The notes beneath the pieces are model-generated. The model saw nothing but the letters and a program-made list of their open reading frames with translations, was not told where the DNA came from and did not search any database. Source: Rikenellaceae bacterium (GTDB lineage: Bacteria > Bacteroidota > Bacteroidia > Bacteroidales > Rikenellaceae). From it: 64,000 bases of DNA. Positions 51,729-60,639 of the stretch are shown here, piece after piece. Each line of letters begins with the position of its first letter. The first letter of the stretch is position 1. The position numbers were made by a program, and so were the translations under genes. The stretch lies in NCBI GenBank assembly GCA_015060165.1, contig SUZC01000003.1:144104-208103 (forward strand), read 5' to 3'.

Positions 51729-52952
51729 ATGAAAAAAACATCATTATTGTTAATGTCGCTTCTTTTGGGAGCGTTATCGCTGTCGGCTCAATCAAAAAGT
51801 CCGATTGAGGATATGCAGCATTATGGAGCAGAGCCTCTACGTTTCAAGTCGTTAAAGGAGTGGCGCAAGGTGCATCGTCCTGCGATTTACAACTTCTTCC
51901 TCACTGAGGTTTACGGCCGTCAGCCTGAGCAGAAGTTACCTATTCGTTATGAGATGTTGGAGCAGAGCGATAAGGCTTTGGGTGGCAAGGCTACTCGTAA
52001 GCAGATTGCAATTCATGTTGGAGAGAGCCAGAATCCTATTTTATTGCTCATCTATCAGCCCAACAATGCTCGCAAGGCTGTGCCAGCATTTGTGGCGATG
52101 AACTTCAAGGGTAACCACCAGATTAACGTAGATCCTGAAATTATCATCTCGCAAAATGCCCCTAAGGGTAAGGAGCTTGGTAGTGATCCTGCGCGTGGTG
52201 CCGCTACTTCGCGTTGGCCGTTGGAGATGATTGTCGATGCTGGCTACGCTGTGGCTACAATCTATCGAGGTGATGTAGACCCCGATTTCGATGACGGTTT
52301 CCAGAATGGTATACATCCTTTGTTCTATCGTGATGGCCAGAGCAAACCTGCTGCCGATGAGTGGGGTACAATCTCTGCTTGGGCTTGGGGCTTGAGCCGC
52401 GTGATGGACTATATCGAGAAGGATAAGAGTATCGATCAGAAACGTGTAGCTGTGGTGGGCCATTCGCGTTTGGGTAAGACTGCGTTGTGGACAGCGGCTC
52501 TCGATGAGCGTTTTGCAATCTCTATCTCGAATGATTCGGGTTGTGGTGGTGCCGCATTGTCGATTCGCAAGATGGGCGAAACTGTGGCTAAGATCAACAA
52601 GTCGTTCCCGCATTGGTTCTGCGATAATTATAATAAATATAGCGATAACGAGGAGGCTTTGAAGGTTGACCAGCAGGGACTTATCGCTCTTATTGCTCCG
52701 CGACCTGTCTATGTAGCAAGTGCTGAGTTGGATGCGTGGGCCGATCCCGAAGGAGAGTTTCTCTCGGCATTGAATGCTTCGCCTGTCTATGAGTTGTATG
52801 GCCGTAAGGGGTTGGCAATCGATAAGATGCCGGCATTGAGTACGCCGTCGCAGGAGGGCGATGTGGCCTATCATATCCGTCCCGGCAAGCACGATATCAC
52901 TTCGTACGACTGGTCGCAATACATCCGCTTCGCCAATAAATATTTCAAGTAG
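51729..52952 (+). CDS. Alpha/beta-hydrolase, CE15 glucuronoyl-esterase-like
   Basis: 407 residues from the ATG at 51729 (MKKTSLLLMSLLLG). Signal ends LSAQ (about 20). Nucleophile motif VVGHSRLGKTALW (GxSRxGK, characteristic of CE15 and related acetylxylan-type esterases), preceded by AWAWGLSRVMDYI. Later LIAPRPVYVASAELDAWADPEGEF carries the acid and GKHDITSYDW the catalytic His. CE15 enzymes cleave esters between glucuronic acid and lignin or other groups; in a gut bacterium the target could be a xylan or uronic-acid ester. Stand-alone gene. Confidence 0.82.
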   Translation: MKKTSLLLMSLLLGALSLSAQSKSPIEDMQHYGAEPLRFKSLKEWRKVHRPAIYNFFLTEVYGRQPEQKLPIRYEMLEQSDKALGGKATRKQIAIHVGESQNPILLLIYQPNNARKAVPAFVAMNFKGNHQINVDPEIIISQNAPKGKELGSDPARGAATSRWPLEMIVDAGYAVATIYRGDVDPDFDDGFQNGIHPLFYRDGQSKPAADEWGTISAWAWGLSRVMDYIEKDKSIDQKRVAVVGHSRLGKTALWTAALDERFAISISNDSGCGGAALSIRKMGETVAKINKSFPHWFCDNYNKYSDNEEALKVDQQGLIALIAPRPVYVASAELDAWADPEGEFLSALNASPVYELYGRKGLAIDKMPALSTPSQEGDVAYHIRPGKHDITSYDWSQYIRFANKYFK

Positions 52953-52984
52953 TTTCCAAGAAGTAACGATAGTCTCTTCAACGT

Positions 52985-53017
52985 AAAAAACTCCGGGCCA
53001 AAGCTCGGAGTTTTTTT
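52985..53017 (+). terminator. Terminator of the CE15-like gene
   Basis: ACTCCGGGC/GCTCGGAGT hairpin with A6 upstream and T7 downstream. It would also stop leftward transcripts from the invertible promoter. Confidence 0.88.
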
Positions 53018-53064
53018 GTGCAGCATATCTATCAACTAATCACAATAAAGTGATTTCTCATAAC

Positions 53065-53094
53065 CATCTCTAAGTAAGAGAGTTATTCTCTTAT
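53065..53094 (+). repeat. Left inverted repeat of the invertible segment (30 bp)
   Basis: Starts CATCTCTAAGTAAGAGAG. Its reverse complement recurs at 53230-53259 with 29 of 30 bases identical. No other feature explains such a pair. Confidence 0.92.
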
Positions 53095-53229
53095 CTATTA
53101 CAAAGGTAGAAATTGTTTACAAATAAACCAAATTAACGATAGAAAAAAATCATTTTAACTGTTTTTTTTGCATACGCAATATGTAAAATGGGCATAAAAA
53201 TGCATATATATTTGATTTTCAACAAGATT
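53095..53229. promoter_or_regulatory. Invertible promoter segment, best promoter facing left (predicted OFF)
   Basis: 135 bp between the inverted repeats. On minus it holds TTTG (53132-53129), 20 bp, TACCTTTG (53108-53101), a full Bacteroidota promoter that would start transcription inside the left repeat and run toward the terminator at 52985. On plus only a -7 (TATATTTG, 53207-53214) with no -33 is seen. Recombination between the repeats would turn the strong promoter toward the lipoprotein gene at 53548. Confidence 0.85.
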
Positions 53230-53259
53230 ATGAGAGAATAACTCTCTTACTTAGAGATG
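53230..53259 (-). repeat. Right inverted repeat of the invertible segment (30 bp)
   Basis: Reverse complement of 53065-53094 with a single difference near the inner end (C for T). Confidence 0.92.
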
Positions 53260-53547
53260 TAAAACGTAAATATTTTTTTTGTATTAGAAATTGCTTATGT
53301 GTAGCGTGCGAGGGTCTATTGTTCCTTGAGCGTACATAATTTGTCATATATGATGGGGGATTATATAAACCCAATATATAAAAAGGTATAGGCTATATAT
53401 CATCAATACTTAAACTCACAAGGATTTATATATCCCCAATCATATATATAATATAAGGTGTACAAACAGATCATGCAAACTAATGCAATAAACGCAATAA
53501 ACACTTTTCAAATTCAATTTAATTATTAATTAATCAAATTTTCGACT
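53260..53547 (+). other. Long A/T-rich leader between the invertible segment and the lipoprotein gene
   Basis: 288 bases without an open frame. Arms at 53345-53369 and 53425-53447 are complementary over about 23 bases with few mismatches (GATGGGGGATTATATAAA against TTTATATATCCCCAATC), which would fold into a long hairpin in the mRNA leader. The last 60 bases are Lys/Asn-type A/T-rich and unstructured, suitable for ribosome loading. Confidence 0.6.
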
Positions 53548-56001
53548 ATGAAGGGAAAATTTATGATGGGAGCAGCTTGCTTGGCACTTTTGCTTGGTAG
53601 CTGCGTGAAGGATGACGAGTCACAGAGCGTGACAAACATCCGTGATGCTAAAACAGAGCAACTTAAGAGTGTTGCTGCATTGAACAATGCGACTGCAGAG
53701 GCAACAAAGAAGTTGGCAGAGGCTGATGCTGCTTTGAAGTTGGCTCAGGCTAAGGCTGCAGAGGCTGATGCTGCTTTGACAGCTGCAAGAGCTAAGGCAG
53801 CTGAGATTGAGGCTCAGCTTAAGGAGGTAGAGTTGGAGGCAGCTCGCGCCGAGTTGGAGGCTTTGAAGGCTCAGTATGCAGCTGAGATCGCTATGTACGA
53901 GACTCAGAAGGCTCAGTATCTTGCACAGATGGAGCAGGCTGCAGTTCAGGCTCAGACAGCGTTGCTTAATGCTAAGAGAATGTTGGCAGAGGCACAGCAG
54001 CGTTATGAGTCTGTTATTGAGGGTCTCGAGAAGCAGGAGGCTGCTAAGATGTGGGTATTGTACAACGAGTATCGTGAGGCTGCTGAGGCTTTGATGGCTG
54101 CACAGGCTGATTTGGCTGAGAGCAAGACCGAGTTGGCAAAGGCTGAGACTAACTTGGTAGATGCTGAGGAGTCTTTGGAGGCTGCTTTGGCTGAGATCGA
54201 TGAGGATATCGAGTTCTGGACAGCAGAGATTGCTTACGCTGAGTCTCACATTGCAATCATTGAGAAGTATCACAATGTATCAGTAGAGGATGCTAAGGCT
54301 GCTTACGATGCTGCTATGTTGGAGAAGAATGATCTCTATGAGGCATATGTTGTAGCTACAAATGAATACAATAAGTTGTATGATGAGAATGTTGAGTTGA
54401 ATAACAAAATGAATAATACAACTTGGAATAGAACAGGTAACAGTTTTCTTAATTCATTGTATAATTCACTCCCAGAATATTATGATTTGTCGAGACTCAA
54501 TGCTGATATCGACGGTGATGGCATAAAAGAGAACTGTTGGGGTTATTATGTTGAAAGCGATGATGAGTTGACTCCAAATGCATCTAAGTTTATTCCATTG
54601 TATTCACCTAAAATCATTTGGTCTGATCCTCATAAGATTGAGTATAAGCTTGAAGGCGATGCTATTACAAACGTACTCAACTACAGTATTTTGGAGAGTG
54701 TAGGTATTATTGATGAGGCTGCCTTTGAGGGATTTTTTGAGTGGTATGCCGCAAATCGTGATGAAAATTATGCTGAAAATCTTGAGTATTACCAGAAACG
54801 TTATGATAACTATGTAGAGCAGGAGGCAAAGTGGAAGAGTGTGGCTGCAGCAGCTAAGGTTTGGTATGATGCCCAGCAGGTATATGATGCTGCATACAAC
54901 AATGCACATAGCTATGATGTTTACAACGAGGAGACTCGCCAGTGGGAGCTTACAGCTTACGGAACAGCACAGGATGCTCAGAGAGTTGCAAATAATGCAA
55001 AGAATGATGCTGAGAACAAGAAAGCTGCTTCTGAGGCTGCTGCCGAGGCTAAGAAGTCTGCTGAGGAGAGCTTGAAGTCAGCTAAGACAGCTCAGGCTGA
55101 GGCTGATAAGGCGTTGGCTACTGCAGATAAGGCTGTTGCTGATGCAGGTAAGGATGCTACTGACGAGCAGAAGCAGGCTGCTACCGATGCAAAGGCTGCC
55201 GCTGAGGCTGCTGCCGAGACAGTTGCTTACTGGACTGAGCAGGTAGAGGAGACTACAGAGAAGGCTACTTGGGCTGCTGAGGATTTGAAGGAGGCTGAGG
55301 CTGTATTGAAGGAGGCTGAGGCTGCATTGAAGGAGGCTGAGGCTGCATTGAAGGAGGCTGAGGCTGCAGTTGAGCCTGCTCGTGATGCTGCGGAGGTTGC
55401 TGAGCGCGATTACAAGAAGGCTGCTGAGGCTGCCGAGGTTAGTGTATATTCAAATGCTTCTGACGCATTTAATATTGCATCGAATAATTACAATAATTGC
55501 AAAAAGAATGTTGAGGACAGCCTTGCACGTTTGAATAGTATTAAGGAGAACACTCCTGAAAACATCGAGGATGATCTCAATAGGAAGAAGCAGGTTTTGG
55601 CAGAGTTGCTTGAGCTCAAGACTTTCGTAGATGAGATTGTTGCTGCTCGTGCTGAGATAACTCCAGAGCTCGAAAATGCTCGAATTGCAATGTGGCAGGC
55701 AACTCGTATTTACAACATTAAGGTTGAAGAGACTTATGCATTGGCAGAGACACTCTCAAATGCTAGCAGCTACGAGGAGAAGCTCCAGACTCAGAAGGAT
55801 ATGATTGAGTATGCTGAGGAGCAGATTGCAGAGCTTGAGGAGCAGAAGGAGGAGGTAGCAGACTTCACGGAGTTGGAGGATGCTATCGAGTACTGGACAA
55901 AGATTGTTGAGCTTGATGAGCAGTATGTAGAGCTTTGCCAGGCTGATGCTGATGCAAAGAAGGCTGCTTTGGAGGCTGCAACTGCTACTCCCGCGGAGTA
56001 A
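53548..56001 (+). CDS. Phase-variable Ala/Glu-rich coiled-coil surface lipoprotein
   Basis: 817 residues. Lipobox LGSC (Cys19, then VKDDES). Residues about 30-300 and 440-700 are long coiled coils rich in Ala, Glu and Lys; three near-exact copies of a 7-residue unit EAEAALK occur at about 592-615. A non-helical island (about 285-410) contains an Asp-rich loop DIDGDGIKENCWG, a possible calcium site, and aromatic residues. Codon use is highly biased (abundant protein). The outer-membrane barrel gene follows after about 40 bp. The arrangement (invertible promoter, large repeat-rich lipoprotein, barrel) recalls the phase-variable S-layer locus BT1927-BT1926 of B. thetaiotaomicron; homology was not tested. 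Confidence 0.78.
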   Translation: MKGKFMMGAACLALLLGSCVKDDESQSVTNIRDAKTEQLKSVAALNNATAEATKKLAEADAALKLAQAKAAEADAALTAARAKAAEIEAQLKEVELEAARAELEALKAQYAAEIAMYETQKAQYLAQMEQAAVQAQTALLNAKRMLAEAQQRYESVIEGLEKQEAAKMWVLYNEYREAAEALMAAQADLAESKTELAKAETNLVDAEESLEAALAEIDEDIEFWTAEIAYAESHIAIIEKYHNVSVEDAKAAYDAAMLEKNDLYEAYVVATNEYNKLYDENVELNNKMNNTTWNRTGNSFLNSLYNSLPEYYDLSRLNADIDGDGIKENCWGYYVESDDELTPNASKFIPLYSPKIIWSDPHKIEYKLEGDAITNVLNYSILESVGIIDEAAFEGFFEWYAANRDENYAENLEYYQKRYDNYVEQEAKWKSVAAAAKVWYDAQQVYDAAYNNAHSYDVYNEETRQWELTAYGTAQDAQRVANNAKNDAENKKAASEAAAEAKKSAEESLKSAKTAQAEADKALATADKAVADAGKDATDEQKQAATDAKAAAEAAAETVAYWTEQVEETTEKATWAAEDLKEAEAVLKEAEAALKEAEAALKEAEAAVEPARDAAEVAERDYKKAAEAAEVSVYSNASDAFNIASNNYNNCKKNVEDSLARLNSIKENTPENIEDDLNRKKQVLAELLELKTFVDEIVAARAEITPELENARIAMWQATRIYNIKVEETYALAETLSNASSYEEKLQTQKDMIEYAEEQIAELEEQKEEVADFTELEDAIEYWTKIVELDEQYVELCQADADAKKAALEAATATPAE

Positions 56002-56042
56002 TTCTGTAAAACATTTTGAAAACGGCTAAAACAAATAAAGTA

Positions 56043-56810
56043 ATGAATATTAAGAAACTTTTAATATCGGCCGTTCTACCCGTATTGTTCCTATCGACTG
56101 CCGCCGCACAGAACGAGGCTTCGGACAACAAGCCCAAGAAGGGTGATGTGACTTTGGCTGCAACAATAGGATACAACAGTTACGCAAGTGTGACCGCGCT
56201 GCCGGGCAACCTCTACAACTATGAGGCTTCGGCGCTCTCGACTGATTGGAGCGACAAGAAGTTGATGGTTGGTTTGGAAGGTGGTTGGTTTGTGAGTGAC
56301 CTTTGGAAACTGAGCTTGGGTGGAGGATTGACCTTCACGAATAACCCCGGTTATTCGGGAGTCCCGGGTACGGTAGATGAGAGTTTGAGCTTGGAGGATA
56401 ACTTGGGCGATATACCTAATTATCGCGCTGTTGCCGATGCTTACTCTTTCGGATACAATGTAACCGCCGGCATTGATCGCTACTTCAATGTGAAGGGCGT
56501 CAAGAATATGATGTTGTACACAGGTTTGCGACTCGGCGTGGCATACGGCTTGAATGAGCAGAAGTATGACGAGTGGACGTCGATGGGCAAGTCAACTGCC
56601 GAGACTTGCAACTTCCGTGCAGGTTGGACATTCGGTGTTGATTACTACGTGTTGCCTTGTATGTTTGTAGGTATCTCGATTGATCCTGTTGCTTACACTT
56701 ACAACGTGACTTCGTACAAACCTCAGGAGGGTTTAGCTACTTTGGAGGCCGATAGCCACAACTTCGGACTCTTGGCTGCTCCTACAATCCGATTGGGATT
56801 CAAGTTCTAA
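56043..56810 (+). CDS. Outer-membrane beta-barrel partner of the coiled-coil lipoprotein
   Basis: 255 residues from the ATG at 56043 (MNIKKLLISAVLPVLF; an ATG at 56016 is in frame). Signal ends TAAAQ at about 23. Alternating beta strands such as GDVTLAATIGYNSY, KLMVGLEGGWFVSDLWKLSLGGGLTF and FRAGWTFGVDYYVLPCMFVGISIDP, ending RLGFKF with C-terminal Phe, indicate a barrel of 8-10 strands. It probably anchors or exports the upstream lipoprotein and is switched with it. Ends at a strong terminator. Confidence 0.82.
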   Translation: MNIKKLLISAVLPVLFLSTAAAQNEASDNKPKKGDVTLAATIGYNSYASVTALPGNLYNYEASALSTDWSDKKLMVGLEGGWFVSDLWKLSLGGGLTFTNNPGYSGVPGTVDESLSLEDNLGDIPNYRAVADAYSFGYNVTAGIDRYFNVKGVKNMMLYTGLRLGVAYGLNEQKYDEWTSMGKSTAETCNFRAGWTFGVDYYVLPCMFVGISIDPVAYTYNVTSYKPQEGLATLEADSHNFGLLAAPTIRLGFKF

Positions 56811-56826
56811 TCAAGATTTCATAGTA

Positions 56827-56862
56827 AGACCCCGTCTGGATACCAGGCGGGGTCTTTTTATT
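56827..56862. terminator. Bidirectional terminator after the barrel gene
   Basis: AGACCCCG...CGGGGTCT stem (56827-56855) with inner CTGG/CCAG and T-rich tail; also serves the minus-strand transglutaminase-like gene. Confidence 0.88.
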
Positions 56863-56876
56863 TTGTTGCAGGGCGA

Positions 56877-58214
56877 TTACTCTTCCAGAAGTTCCATCTT
56901 CATTGAGTAGTTCCAAGCGGGGAAGTAGAGGTTGCCGCCACTCCACTCGGCCTCGCCACGTTGGAAGTCAACAGTCTCGCTGCGTGGGTATATCTTCTTG
57001 GGATAGAGCGGCATACCGTAGTCAGAGTTGACAATCATACGCCAAGAATCCACTCCGCCGAGGAAATAGTCGCGCTCCTCGTCGGTATCGCCATATTCGG
57101 GGATTCCGAACGATTGGTCAACGGGTACCCAACCGTAAGGCTCGAAGTAGACCTGTCCCCAGTCGTGGAGATTCCACCAGTCGGGGTGTACCACAAAACC
57201 ACTCTGGAAGTGGGCTGGAATACCGCAGATACGGCATAATGTTACGAACAATAGTGTCACCTGACCGCAGTCGCCGTGTCCGTTCTCGACCACATACTCT
57301 GGGATATTCTCGATTGTCGAATATTCGCGAGCCGAAGCCCAGGGGAAGTTGTCGTTTATCCAGCGGAAAATCTTCTTTGCCTTCAAGTATGGATTGCTCT
57401 CGCCTTCAGTTAGCTTGGCAGCGAGTGCGCGCATCTCAGGGGTGAAAATTATGTGCTTTTCTCTCTCCGATGTATACTCCTTGTAGAGTTTTGAACGTGT
57501 GTCGTAGGGCTCGATCATTGCTGGGTCAATCTTATGCCACTCTCCGCAAATCGTATACTCGAATGTCTCCGAGAATACGGTCGGCTCGCCTGCGACGGCC
57601 GGTTGCTCCATATATAGGGTGGTGTGGGCATACTTTTCGGGGGCAATTTTATAGTCGGGGAGATTGGTCGAGATGAGCTTCACGTCCTTTTGGCGTGGAT
57701 GGTCGGTACGTGGATAGGGCAACCAACAACGCACCATCTCGCCCTCGGGAACCATGTCGGGTTTAACCGAGAGTGTGTATGTGATTCTGAATCGTTTGGG
57801 TTGGGCGATAGGGTTGCCGCTGCTCTTTACATCGCTCATAATCTGGTTTATGTGACGTTCCTCACTGGTCTCCTCGCCTCCCGAAGGGTCACCCGTGGCA
57901 GGGCCGTTTTTAATAAGGTTGCACTCCTTGTCTATGCGGAACAAGTTGGGGCCGGCGTTGCGGAAATAACGCTTCTGGCCATCGAGGATCATACACTCCA
58001 ATGCCTTCGACTCCTCCCATGCACGCATCTGCTCGTCGCTTACGTCGGGAATATAGCGGCTGATGTACTCCTTAATCTGCTGTTCGTTACGGTTGAAGTC
58101 GACTAGCAATCTTTCGTGCAGATCCTTCTCCCAACTATAATCTTTTACTGGTTTCTGCTCTGTGCAGGCCATAGCCAAAAGCAGTGCAGCGCACAAAATA
58201 AAATATCTCTTCAT
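56877..58214 (-). CDS. Transglutaminase-like lipoprotein
   Basis: 445 residues from the ATG at 58214 (MKRYFILCAALLLAMAC; the TTG at 58223 is in frame). Lipobox AMAC (Cys17). The N-terminal half (about 25-250) is beta-rich and unassigned. The transglutaminase-like core has Cys in GHGDCGQVTLLF, His in NLHDWGQVYFEPYGW and Asp in VPVDQSFG, a complete Cys-His-Asp triad. Such proteins usually act as peptidases or transpeptidases. Third gene of an apparent operon (NlpC/P60, epimerase, this) that fits handling of murein peptides in the envelope. Confidence 0.85.
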   Translation of the reverse strand: MKRYFILCAALLLAMACTEQKPVKDYSWEKDLHERLLVDFNRNEQQIKEYISRYIPDVSDEQMRAWEESKALECMILDGQKRYFRNAGPNLFRIDKECNLIKNGPATGDPSGGEETSEERHINQIMSDVKSSGNPIAQPKRFRITYTLSVKPDMVPEGEMVRCWLPYPRTDHPRQKDVKLISTNLPDYKIAPEKYAHTTLYMEQPAVAGEPTVFSETFEYTICGEWHKIDPAMIEPYDTRSKLYKEYTSEREKHIIFTPEMRALAAKLTEGESNPYLKAKKIFRWINDNFPWASAREYSTIENIPEYVVENGHGDCGQVTLLFVTLCRICGIPAHFQSGFVVHPDWWNLHDWGQVYFEPYGWVPVDQSFGIPEYGDTDEERDYFLGGVDSWRMIVNSDYGMPLYPKKIYPRSETVDFQRGEAEWSGGNLYFPAWNYSMKMELLEE

Positions 58215-58229
58215 AATGTTCAAATAAGT

Positions 58230-59393
58230 TTATAGTTTAACAACACCAATACCCGGCAGGTCGGGGATTGTGATTTTTCCATTCACCACCTCCATACCGC
58301 GGAAACGGTCGTTGGCGATGAGCAGATTTCCATCGAGGTCGGCAAAGTCGACCGCAGGCGAGAGTTGTGCTGCTGCCGAGCAGGCACACGAGGTCTCGGT
58401 CATACAGCCAATCATCACTTTCATATCCATCGCACGGGCCAGGTTGAGCATCTTCCACGCTTCGCGCATACCCGTACACTTCATCAGTTTGATGTTGATG
58501 CCTGAGAATATACCCTTCTGTGCAGCCACATCTTTCAGACGCTGAATAGATTCATCGGCAAATACAGGCAGTGGGCTATGCTCGGTAACCCACGCTATAT
58601 CGTCGATTTGTGTCTTGGGCATAGGCTGCTCAATCATCACAATTCCACGCTCGTTGAGCCAATGAATCATATCGAGTGCATATTTTTTGTCCTTCCAACC
58701 CTGATTGGCATCGATAGCGATAGGTAGGTTGGTGACTGAGCGGATTGTCTCGATCATCTCCTTGTCGTTGTCACGACCCAATTTCACTTTCAGAATGTTG
58801 AACTTCTCGGCGCACTCTTTGGTCTTGGCGCGGACCACATCGGGGGTGTCAATGCCAATTGTAAAGGTTGTAGAGGGGGCCTTCGCGGCATCGAAGCCCC
58901 ATATTTTATACCAAGGGGCTCCCAGCATCTTACCCACCAGGTCGTGCAGAGCAATATCGACTGCTGCCTTTGCTGCAGCATCGCTTTCCGACATTGGGTC
59001 GATGCGAGAGAGAATCTCCTCCAATTTAAATGGGTCGTCAAACTCGCCAATAATATCCTGCACTCGTTTTAGAAATGCCTGCACGCTCTCCAATGTTCCC
59101 AGCTCCTTCTGCAAGTATGGTGGCATAGAGGCCTCGCCATAACCGACGAGACCCTCGTACTCGATCTCCACCTGCACACCTTGTGTTGTGGTGCGAGAAC
59201 TTGTTGCAACGGTAAAGGTATGGCGTAGTTGCAATTCATAGGGGAAGTAGCGCAGGGTCATATGCGAACCCACTCCACCTTTATTTATATTAAATATTGG
59301 GCTTTGGCTGCTCTTGTTCGTACAACCTATTCCTAAGCCAGCACCCAGTGCGGTGCAGGCCATTGTTTGCAAAAACTCTTTTCGTGTAGCCAT
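58230..59393 (-). CDS. L-Ala-D/L-Glu (dipeptide) epimerase, exported, enolase superfamily
   Basis: 387 residues from the ATG at 59393; the frame is open to 59489 but overlaps the upstream gene. N-terminal RKEFLQT ... LGIGC looks like a Tat-type lipoprotein signal. MLE/dipeptide-epimerase motifs: KVKLG (Lys-x-Lys), AIDANQGW, MIEQPM and FADES (metal ligands), and INIKLMKCTG (second catalytic Lys). Converts L-Ala-D-Glu from murein to L-Ala-L-Glu. Starts 20 bp after the NlpC/P60 stop. Periplasmic location is unusual: the E. coli enzyme is cytoplasmic. Confidence 0.88.
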   Translation of the reverse strand: MATRKEFLQTMACTALGAGLGIGCTNKSSQSPIFNINKGGVGSHMTLRYFPYELQLRHTFTVATSSRTTTQGVQVEIEYEGLVGYGEASMPPYLQKELGTLESVQAFLKRVQDIIGEFDDPFKLEEILSRIDPMSESDAAAKAAVDIALHDLVGKMLGAPWYKIWGFDAAKAPSTTFTIGIDTPDVVRAKTKECAEKFNILKVKLGRDNDKEMIETIRSVTNLPIAIDANQGWKDKKYALDMIHWLNERGIVMIEQPMPKTQIDDIAWVTEHSPLPVFADESIQRLKDVAAQKGIFSGINIKLMKCTGMREAWKMLNLARAMDMKVMIGCMTETSCACSAAAQLSPAVDFADLDGNLLIANDRFRGMEVVNGKITIPDLPGIGVVKL

Positions 59394-59412
59394 AATCGGG
59401 GTAGATAAATGT

Positions 59413-60618
59413 TTATTTATAGAATGAATTTGTCGCGGTTGTGTTGAGCGGAGCCTGCTTGTTGATGTATGGCAGAACTCGTGCAGCAAAGAGCAGTCGG
59501 TTCAGATTGTACGAATCGAAAAGCTCATCCTCAGCATCGAAGCTGTTGATTCTCACGCTGCCTTGCGAGTGAATGAATCGTTTGTTGCCCATATATATCG
59601 CTACGTGAACCACTCTCTCGCGGCGGCTTTCGGTGGCCTTCACTCCGAAGAATAGCAGGTCGCCGGGTTGTAGATTGCTGAAATCGGGAGCTATGTCGAT
59701 ATGCTCGCCCGTATATGCCTGCTGTGAGGCATCACGAGGGATGATGATGTCGTGCATAAAGAGCGATGTGCGTACCAGTCCACTGCAATCAACTCCTTTT
59801 GACGATGTACCACCCCATAAATATGGTACTCCCATCAAACTTTTGGCGGTAGCGATAATCGCCTCGGCATCCTGTTTCAGGTTCTTACGCCACTCGCCCT
59901 CGCGCATAGCTTCCGAGCGTAGGATGTAGCCTACTCGGCCATCGGGGTAACCCACCTTGAAGTACATTCCCTTCTCTCCTTCATAACGCAGACGATTGCC
60001 TCCAACAACATCCGATACTACATCGGCTCCTGCTTTGGGCTCGGCCAATGCAAATGAATGATGAGCCGTCACAACAACCTTCTCGGCGCTATTCCACGCA
60101 TCGTACTCCTGCTTGGTTACGGGGTGAATACCTGCGCGACTACTCCACGAGAGATACCCATCGGGAGTTTGCAAGCGATACCAGCCGTCACGCTTTATGA
60201 GCTTTACGGGCATACCGAGCAGAGCCTGAGTGACCATCTCGGCATCGTAGTCGGGTTGGCTGCGCAGGGCGCAGGTCGAAAGGTTGACTATTCCTAGAGT
60301 CTTACCTCCCAGCGACTCGGCATCGGGTAGGGTTGCTATGCAATCCATTACGTTGTAACCCATCTGTTTTAGTCGGTCAACGAGAGTTGCCTTGGCCTCG
60401 GCCGATGTGGTCTCTCCGCGAAGCATCACGTTTTTATCCGAGAAGGTGTAGTCGATCTCGAATGTTGCCACACGCTTGTCGGGTGCATATTTGGCGCGAA
60501 TCTCGTTGTGCAGATTTTCCACCTCGTCGGGCATAGTGCGATTGTCGGTTGCGGCTGTTGCGGTTGCGATGTTTGCCGAAATAGCGACAATCAGAAGTGT
60601 AAAGAGTAGTTTTTTCAT
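59413..60618 (-). CDS. NlpC/P60 murein endopeptidase with SH3-like domains
   Basis: 401 residues. Signal ends TATAA (about 23). SH3-like regions about 105-250 (GIVNLSTCALRSQPDYDAEM, KLIKRDGWYRLQTPDGYLSW and a second copy). The C-terminal NlpC/P60 domain has catalytic Cys in GVDCSGLVRTSLF, His in VVHVAIYMG and a third residue in FIHSQGSVR. Residues like PYLWGGTSSKG are typical of gamma-D-Glu-L-diamino-acid endopeptidases. It releases L-Ala-D-Glu, the substrate of the epimerase encoded next. Confidence 0.9.
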   Translation of the reverse strand: MKKLLFTLLIVAISANIATATAATDNRTMPDEVENLHNEIRAKYAPDKRVATFEIDYTFSDKNVMLRGETTSAEAKATLVDRLKQMGYNVMDCIATLPDAESLGGKTLGIVNLSTCALRSQPDYDAEMVTQALLGMPVKLIKRDGWYRLQTPDGYLSWSSRAGIHPVTKQEYDAWNSAEKVVVTAHHSFALAEPKAGADVVSDVVGGNRLRYEGEKGMYFKVGYPDGRVGYILRSEAMREGEWRKNLKQDAEAIIATAKSLMGVPYLWGGTSSKGVDCSGLVRTSLFMHDIIIPRDASQQAYTGEHIDIAPDFSNLQPGDLLFFGVKATESRRERVVHVAIYMGNKRFIHSQGSVRINSFDAEDELFDSYNLNRLLFAARVLPYINKQAPLNTTATNSFYK

Positions 60619-60639
60619 TGCATTATATTATTACTTGTC

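Noticed and set aside
53207..53214. Rightward -7 element inside the invertible segment as evidence for an ON state
   Set aside because: It lacks a TTTG at the -33 distance, whereas the leftward promoter is complete; kept only as a weak alternative.
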